A DNA stretch of 11,079 nt from an uncultured Clostridia bacterium. GTDB taxonomy: Bacteria > Bacillota_A > Clostridia > Oscillospirales > Oscillospiraceae. The stretch spans positions 1 through 11,079 of the forward strand of contig CAMJQX010000034.1 of NCBI GenBank assembly GCA_946408145.1, in the 5' to 3' direction. A program made the translations under genes and the position numbers. Under the pieces are notes generated by a model. It was not told where the DNA came from, did not search any database, and saw only the letters and a list, made by a program, of their open reading frames with translations. Below, piece by piece: positions 7,507-11,079 of the stretch (positions are counted from its first letter, which is position 1; each line of letters starts with the position of its first letter).

Positions 7507-7977
7507 ATGCTGCAAGAGCTGCCCATGGGCTTCCGCTTTTCCCTGCTGCACAGGGCCTTCCGCCGCAAGCTGGACGAAATGCTCGGCGAGAAGGAGCTGA
7601 CCGGCGTGCAGTTCGGCGTGCTCGCCACGCTCGGCCGGCTGGAGGACGAGGGCCGGGAGGAGATCAGCCAGCGCGATCTCGAGCAGGCCGCGCGCCTGAG
7701 CCACGCCAACATGACGGATATCCTCCGAAGGCTGGAAAAAAAGGGCTTTATCCGCTGCGAGCAGAGCAGCCGGGATCGCCGCTTCAAGCGCGTCTCCTCG
7801 GCCGGAAAGGCGAAGGGCCTGAAGGACGAGGTCGCGCGGGTGGAGAAGGAGACCTTCGACTGGCTCACCCGCGGTTTGACTGAGACACAGATCGAAGAGC
7901 TGCTCGCCGTCACGGACGTGATGCTGAAAAACGCCTGGGACGACTGCGGGAAGGGGAGTGAGAAGAGCGATGATTAA
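7507..7977 (+). CDS. MarR-family transcriptional regulator
   Basis: A 156-residue winged-helix regulator, the normal MarR length. The helix-turn-helix is at about 53-79 (ISQRDLEQAARLSHANMTDI, then LRRLEKKG), and the wing at 82-98 carries the family's SRDRRFKRV pattern just before a SSAGK segment. It probably binds the tandem palindrome in front of its own gene and represses itself and the two exporters downstream, with release by a ligand. The ATG at 7507 is the most upstream possible start, since an in-frame TGA lies at 7495. Its ribosome binding site (GTGAG, 7494-7498) is weak. Met7 (7525) is an alternative start. The only cysteines are C84 and C147, so there is no OhrR-type N-terminal redox cysteine. 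The gene overlaps the next by 8 nt. The ligand is unknown. Confidence 0.93.
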   Translation: MLQELPMGFRFSLLHRAFRRKLDEMLGEKELTGVQFGVLATLGRLEDEGREEISQRDLEQAARLSHANMTDILRRLEKKGFIRCEQSSRDRRFKRVSSAGKAKGLKDEVARVEKETFDWLTRGLTETQIEELLAVTDVMLKNAWDDCGKGSEKSDD

Positions 7978-9712
7978 AACCTTTTTGAAGTGCGTCCGGG
8001 AATACAAGGCGCCCACGATCATCACGCTGGCGTTCATGGTGTTCGAGGTGCTGATGGAGGTGCTGATCCCCTTCTTCACCGCCGATCTCGTCAACGACAT
8101 CAAGGCCGGCGCCCCGATGAACGAGGTCGTGCGCGTGGGTCTGATCCTCGTGGTCATGGCGGTCATCTCGCTGCTGTGCGGCGCGGGCGGCGGCTACATG
8201 GGCTCCAAGGCCTCCACCGGCTTTGCGCGCAACGTGCGGCGGGACGTGTTCGAGCGTATCCAGCAATTCTCCTTTGAGAACATCGACAAGTTTTCGACCG
8301 CCTCGCTGGTCACACGCCTGACCACGGATATTTCCAGCGTGCAGATGGCCTTCATGATGACGATCCGGCTGGCGGTGCGTTCGCCGCTGATGTTCGTGTT
8401 CTCGATCATCATGGCCTACCGCATGGGCGGCGCGCTCGCCACCTCCTTTGTGGTGGTGGTCCCGGTGCTGATCGTGGGCCTGTACGTGATCGCGCGAAAG
8501 GCCATGCCCGCCTTCCGGGCGGTCTTCCGCAAGTACGACCGCATGAACGAGTCCATCGAGGAGAACGTGCGCGGCATGCGCGTGGTCAAGGGCTTTGCCC
8601 GCGAGGAGTTTGAGAAGCAGAAATTCGCCGCGGCCTCGGACAATATCCGCCGGGACTTCACGAAGGCCGAGCGCATCGTGGCCCTCAACTCCCCGCTGAT
8701 GACCCTGTGCATGAACTTCAACATGGTCTTCGTGCTGCTGATCGGCGCGAAGATCATCGTGGAGAGCCGCGGCCGGGTCATCGACGTCGGCCAGATCTCC
8801 GCCATGCTGACCTACGGCATGCAGATCCTGATGAGCCTGATGATGATCTCGATGATCTACGTCATGATGACCATGTCGCTCGAGGCGATGAAGCGCCTCG
8901 CCGAGGTGCTCAACGAGCAGCCCTCTCTGTCCAACCCGGAAAACCCGGTCACGGAGGTCGCGGACGGCTCGATCGACTTCGAGAACGTGTCCTTCAAGTA
9001 CGCGAAGAACGCAAAGGAAAACGCGCTGGCCGGCGTCAATCTGCACATCGACTCCGGCATGACCGTCGGCATCCTCGGCGGCACCGGCTCCGGCAAGACG
9101 ACGCTGGTGCAGCTGATCCCCCGCCTCTACGACGTGACGGAGGGCAGCGTCAGGGTCGGCGGCGTGGACGTGCGCGGCTACGACATCGAGACCCTGCGCA
9201 GCGCCGTGTCGATGGTGCTGCAGAAGAACGTGCTCTTCTCGGGCACGATCCGGGAAAACCTGCGCTGGGGCGATCCCGAGGCCACGGATGAGGAGCTTGT
9301 CGAGGCCTGCAGGCTCGCGCAGGCGGACGACTTCATCCGCTCCTTCCCCGACGGCTACGACACCCACATCGAGCAGGGCGGCACGAACGTCTCCGGCGGG
9401 CAGAAGCAGCGTCTGTGCATCGCGCGCGCTCTGCTGAAAAAGCCGAAGATCCTGATCCTGGACGACTCCACCTCCGCGGTGGACACCCGCACCGACGCGA
9501 AGATCCGCGCGGGCTTCAAGACCTACATTCCCGAGACCACCAAGATCATCATCGCCCAGCGCGTGGCCTCCGTGCAGGACGCGGACCTGATCCTTGTGAT
9601 GGACGGCGGCCGCGTCGCGGACGCCGGAAAGCACGACGAGCTGCTCCGGCGCAGCCCCATTTACCGCGAGGTATACGAGCAGCAGACGAAGGGAGGCGAC
9701 AGCGATGAATAA
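7970..9712 (+). CDS. Half-size ABC exporter with degenerate ATPase site (heterodimer subunit 1)
   Basis: A 580-residue type IV (ABCB-like) exporter: six membrane helices in about residues 15-300, then a nucleotide-binding domain. The NBD has Walker A GGTGSGKT (370-377), a Q-loop glutamine in MVLQKNVLFSGT, signature VSGGQ (474-478) and Walker B ILILDD (D498). The residue after Walker B is Asp (D499) where active ATPases have Glu, and the H-loop has Gln (Q530, in IIIAQR) where His is normal. In heterodimeric exporters such as TM287/288, BmrCD and LmrCD these changes mark the subunit that contributes the degenerate site, so this is probably the TM287/BmrC-like half. The ATG at 7970 fits the family N-terminus; a GTG at 7958 would add four residues. 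AAGGGGAG (7951-7958) lies 11 nt upstream. It overlaps marR and the second exporter gene by 8 nt each. The substrate cannot be read from the sequence. Confidence 0.93.
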   Translation: MIKTFLKCVREYKAPTIITLAFMVFEVLMEVLIPFFTADLVNDIKAGAPMNEVVRVGLILVVMAVISLLCGAGGGYMGSKASTGFARNVRRDVFERIQQFSFENIDKFSTASLVTRLTTDISSVQMAFMMTIRLAVRSPLMFVFSIIMAYRMGGALATSFVVVVPVLIVGLYVIARKAMPAFRAVFRKYDRMNESIEENVRGMRVVKGFAREEFEKQKFAAASDNIRRDFTKAERIVALNSPLMTLCMNFNMVFVLLIGAKIIVESRGRVIDVGQISAMLTYGMQILMSLMMISMIYVMMTMSLEAMKRLAEVLNEQPSLSNPENPVTEVADGSIDFENVSFKYAKNAKENALAGVNLHIDSGMTVGILGGTGSGKTTLVQLIPRLYDVTEGSVRVGGVDVRGYDIETLRSAVSMVLQKNVLFSGTIRENLRWGDPEATDEELVEACRLAQADDFIRSFPDGYDTHIEQGGTNVSGGQKQRLCIARALLKKPKILILDDSTSAVDTRTDAKIRAGFKTYIPETTKIIIAQRVASVQDADLILVMDGGRVADAGKHDELLRRSPIYREVYEQQTKGGDSDE

Positions 9713-11079
9713 GCAGGGCAAAGGCAACCTCAAAGAGAACTTCGCCGCCATCGGCTGGGTTTTGAAGAAGTTCTTCGGCTTCTACCCGGTGCTGGCGCCG
9801 CTGTCCGTGTTCTGCATCCTCTTCTCCGCGATCGTCGCGGCGATCCCGGCGGTGTTCATCCAGCGCGTGCTGGCCGTCATCGAGAAGTGGTATCAGAGCG
9901 GCGACTGGGCCTCCGCGAAGGCGGAGCTGCTGCCCCTGATCCTGCTGCTGGTCGGGCTCTACAGCCTGTCCATCATCTCCCTGACCGTCGAGAGCCAGCT
10001 CATGGCCGTCATGACCCAGGGCTTTCTGGACAAGATGCGCCGCGAGATGTTCAACGGCATGCAGGACCTGCCCATCCGCTATTTCGACACCCACAAGACC
10101 GGCGACATCATGAGCTTTTACACCAACGACATCGACACCATGCGCCAGCTGGTGAGCGGCTCCTTCCCCGCCCTGATCCGCTCGATCTCCATCGTGATCG
10201 CGGTGCTGGCCATCATGCTGTACTTCTCGGTCTGGATGACGCTGGTGCTGCTGGTCGGCGTCGCGGCCATGTTCTATGTGACCAAGACGATCGGCGGCGG
10301 CTCGGCCAAGTATTTCATGAAGGCGCAGAAGGCCGTCGGCGCGATGGAGGGCTTCGCGCAGGAGATGATGGACGGCCAGAAGGTCATCAAGGTCTTCTGC
10401 CACGAGAAGCAGAGCCTCGAGGACTTCGACAGGGTCAACGACGAGCTGCGGGATGTGGCCTTCCGCGCCAACGCCTACGCCAGCACCCTCGGCCCCATCA
10501 TCGCCAACATCGGCAACATCCTCTACGTCGGTCTCGCCCTCGCGGGCGGCGTGTTCATCCTGGCGGGCATCCCGAATCTGAGCCTCTCCGGCAAGATCTT
10601 CGACATCACGGTGCTCATCCCCTTCCTGAACATGTCCCGCCAGTTCACCGGCAACGTCAACCAGCTCTCGCAGCAGATCAACTCCGTCGTCATGGCGGGC
10701 GCCGGCGCGCAGCGCGTGCTGACGCTGGTCAAGGAAAAGCCCGAGACCGACGACGGCTACGTGACGCTCGTCAACGCGGCCGAGGGCCCCGACGGCAGCC
10801 TGCACGAGACGGAGGAGCACACCGGGCACTGGGCCTGGCGCCATCCGCACACCGACGGCAGCGGCATCACCTACACCCCGCTGCGCGGCGACGTGCGCAT
10901 GGTGGACGTGGACTTCGCCTATAACCCGGAAAAGCCCGTCCTGCACGACGTCTCGGTCTACGCCGAGCCCGGCCAGAAGGTGGCCTTCGTCGGCGCGACC
11001 GGCGCGGGCAAGACCACGATCACCAACCTCATCAACCGCTTCTACGACATCGCCGACGGCAAGATCCGCTACGACGGCA
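9705..11079 (+). CDS. Half-size ABC exporter, probable heterodimer subunit 2 (partial, 3' end outside window)
   Basis: The first 458 residues of a second ABCB-like exporter, read as one open frame to the window end. A membrane domain (helices within about 25-330) is followed by the start of the NBD, including the A-loop region FAYNPEKPVL and Walker A GATGAGKT (430-437, K436). The signature, Walker B and H-loop lie outside, so whether it is the catalytically complete partner cannot be checked. The linker between the domains (about 347-396) is some 25-30 residues longer than usual. It holds five His (367, 372, 375, 380, 382) and two Trp (376, 378) in a WAWRHPH context. The start at 9705 has GGGAGG (9691-9696) 8 nt upstream and overlaps the first exporter by 8 nt. 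The two halves most likely form a MarR-controlled heterodimeric exporter. Confidence 0.93.
   Translation, partial: MNKQGKGNLKENFAAIGWVLKKFFGFYPVLAPLSVFCILFSAIVAAIPAVFIQRVLAVIEKWYQSGDWASAKAELLPLILLLVGLYSLSIISLTVESQLMAVMTQGFLDKMRREMFNGMQDLPIRYFDTHKTGDIMSFYTNDIDTMRQLVSGSFPALIRSISIVIAVLAIMLYFSVWMTLVLLVGVAAMFYVTKTIGGGSAKYFMKAQKAVGAMEGFAQEMMDGQKVIKVFCHEKQSLEDFDRVNDELRDVAFRANAYASTLGPIIANIGNILYVGLALAGGVFILAGIPNLSLSGKIFDITVLIPFLNMSRQFTGNVNQLSQQINSVVMAGAGAQRVLTLVKEKPETDDGYVTLVNAAEGPDGSLHETEEHTGHWAWRHPHTDGSGITYTPLRGDVRMVDVDFAYNPEKPVLHDVSVYAEPGQKVAFVGATGAGKTTITNLINRFYDIADGKIRYDG

Noticed and set aside
3806..7600. A 1264-codon open frame on the plus strand opposite addB, running into the intergenic region.
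   Set aside because: It is a compositional shadow of addB with no family motif, and its end overlaps marR in another frame.
7910..9751. A 613-codon minus-strand frame opposite the first exporter, rich in His and Asp.
   Set aside because: The His/Asp richness is the antisense reading of GTG/GTC/ATC-type codons in the exporter gene. There is no independent start signal or domain.
1..11079. CRISPR arrays, tRNA or rRNA genes, insertion sequences, phage or defence islands.
   Set aside because: I saw no regularly spaced repeats, cloverleaf sequences, transposase motifs or terminal inverted repeats. AddAB is a housekeeping repair enzyme and not a sign of a defence island.

Overview
The window is high-GC (protein-coding parts look around 65% GC by eye) and almost fully coding. 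The gene set suggests a high-GC member of the Firmicutes/Clostridia, perhaps an Oscillospiraceae-like gut anaerobe. The reasons are AddAB in place of RecBCD with an iron-sulfur AddB, a MarR regulator followed by two half-size ABC exporters, and strong purine-rich ribosome binding sites. The genus cannot be fixed from the sequence alone.

The left two thirds (about 1-7160) read leftwards: addB, then addA, then rpmE at the left edge, where it is cut off. AddA and AddB together form the helicase-nuclease that processes double-strand DNA ends for RecA-dependent repair. Both look intact, with ATP-binding, helicase, nuclease and Fe-S residues all visible. addB and addA overlap by 8 nt. rpmE (zinc-ribbon form of ribosomal protein L31) has its own well-formed sigma-A-type promoter in the gap after addA. 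Its predicted transcript starts almost directly with a two-part hairpin, a good candidate for an L31 autoregulatory leader.

Between the two transcription directions lies a roughly 360-bp intergenic region (7148-7506), clearly more AT-rich than its surroundings. Its right end holds a strong promoter and, immediately after the -10 box, two overlapping 16-bp palindromes, the likely binding sites of the regulator encoded next.

The right third (7507-11079) reads rightwards as a compact operon: a MarR-family repressor, then two half-ABC exporters that probably form a heterodimer. The first has the substitutions of a degenerate ATPase subunit (Asp for the catalytic Glu after Walker B, Gln for the H-loop His). 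The second is cut by the window end just after its Walker A motif and carries an unusually long, histidine- and tryptophan-rich linker between membrane and nucleotide-binding domains. The likely logic is that MarR represses its own operon through the tandem operator, and a ligand (drug, peptide or metabolite, not identifiable here) releases it so that the exporter is made. All three gene junctions within the two operons overlap by exactly 8 nt, which suggests translational coupling.
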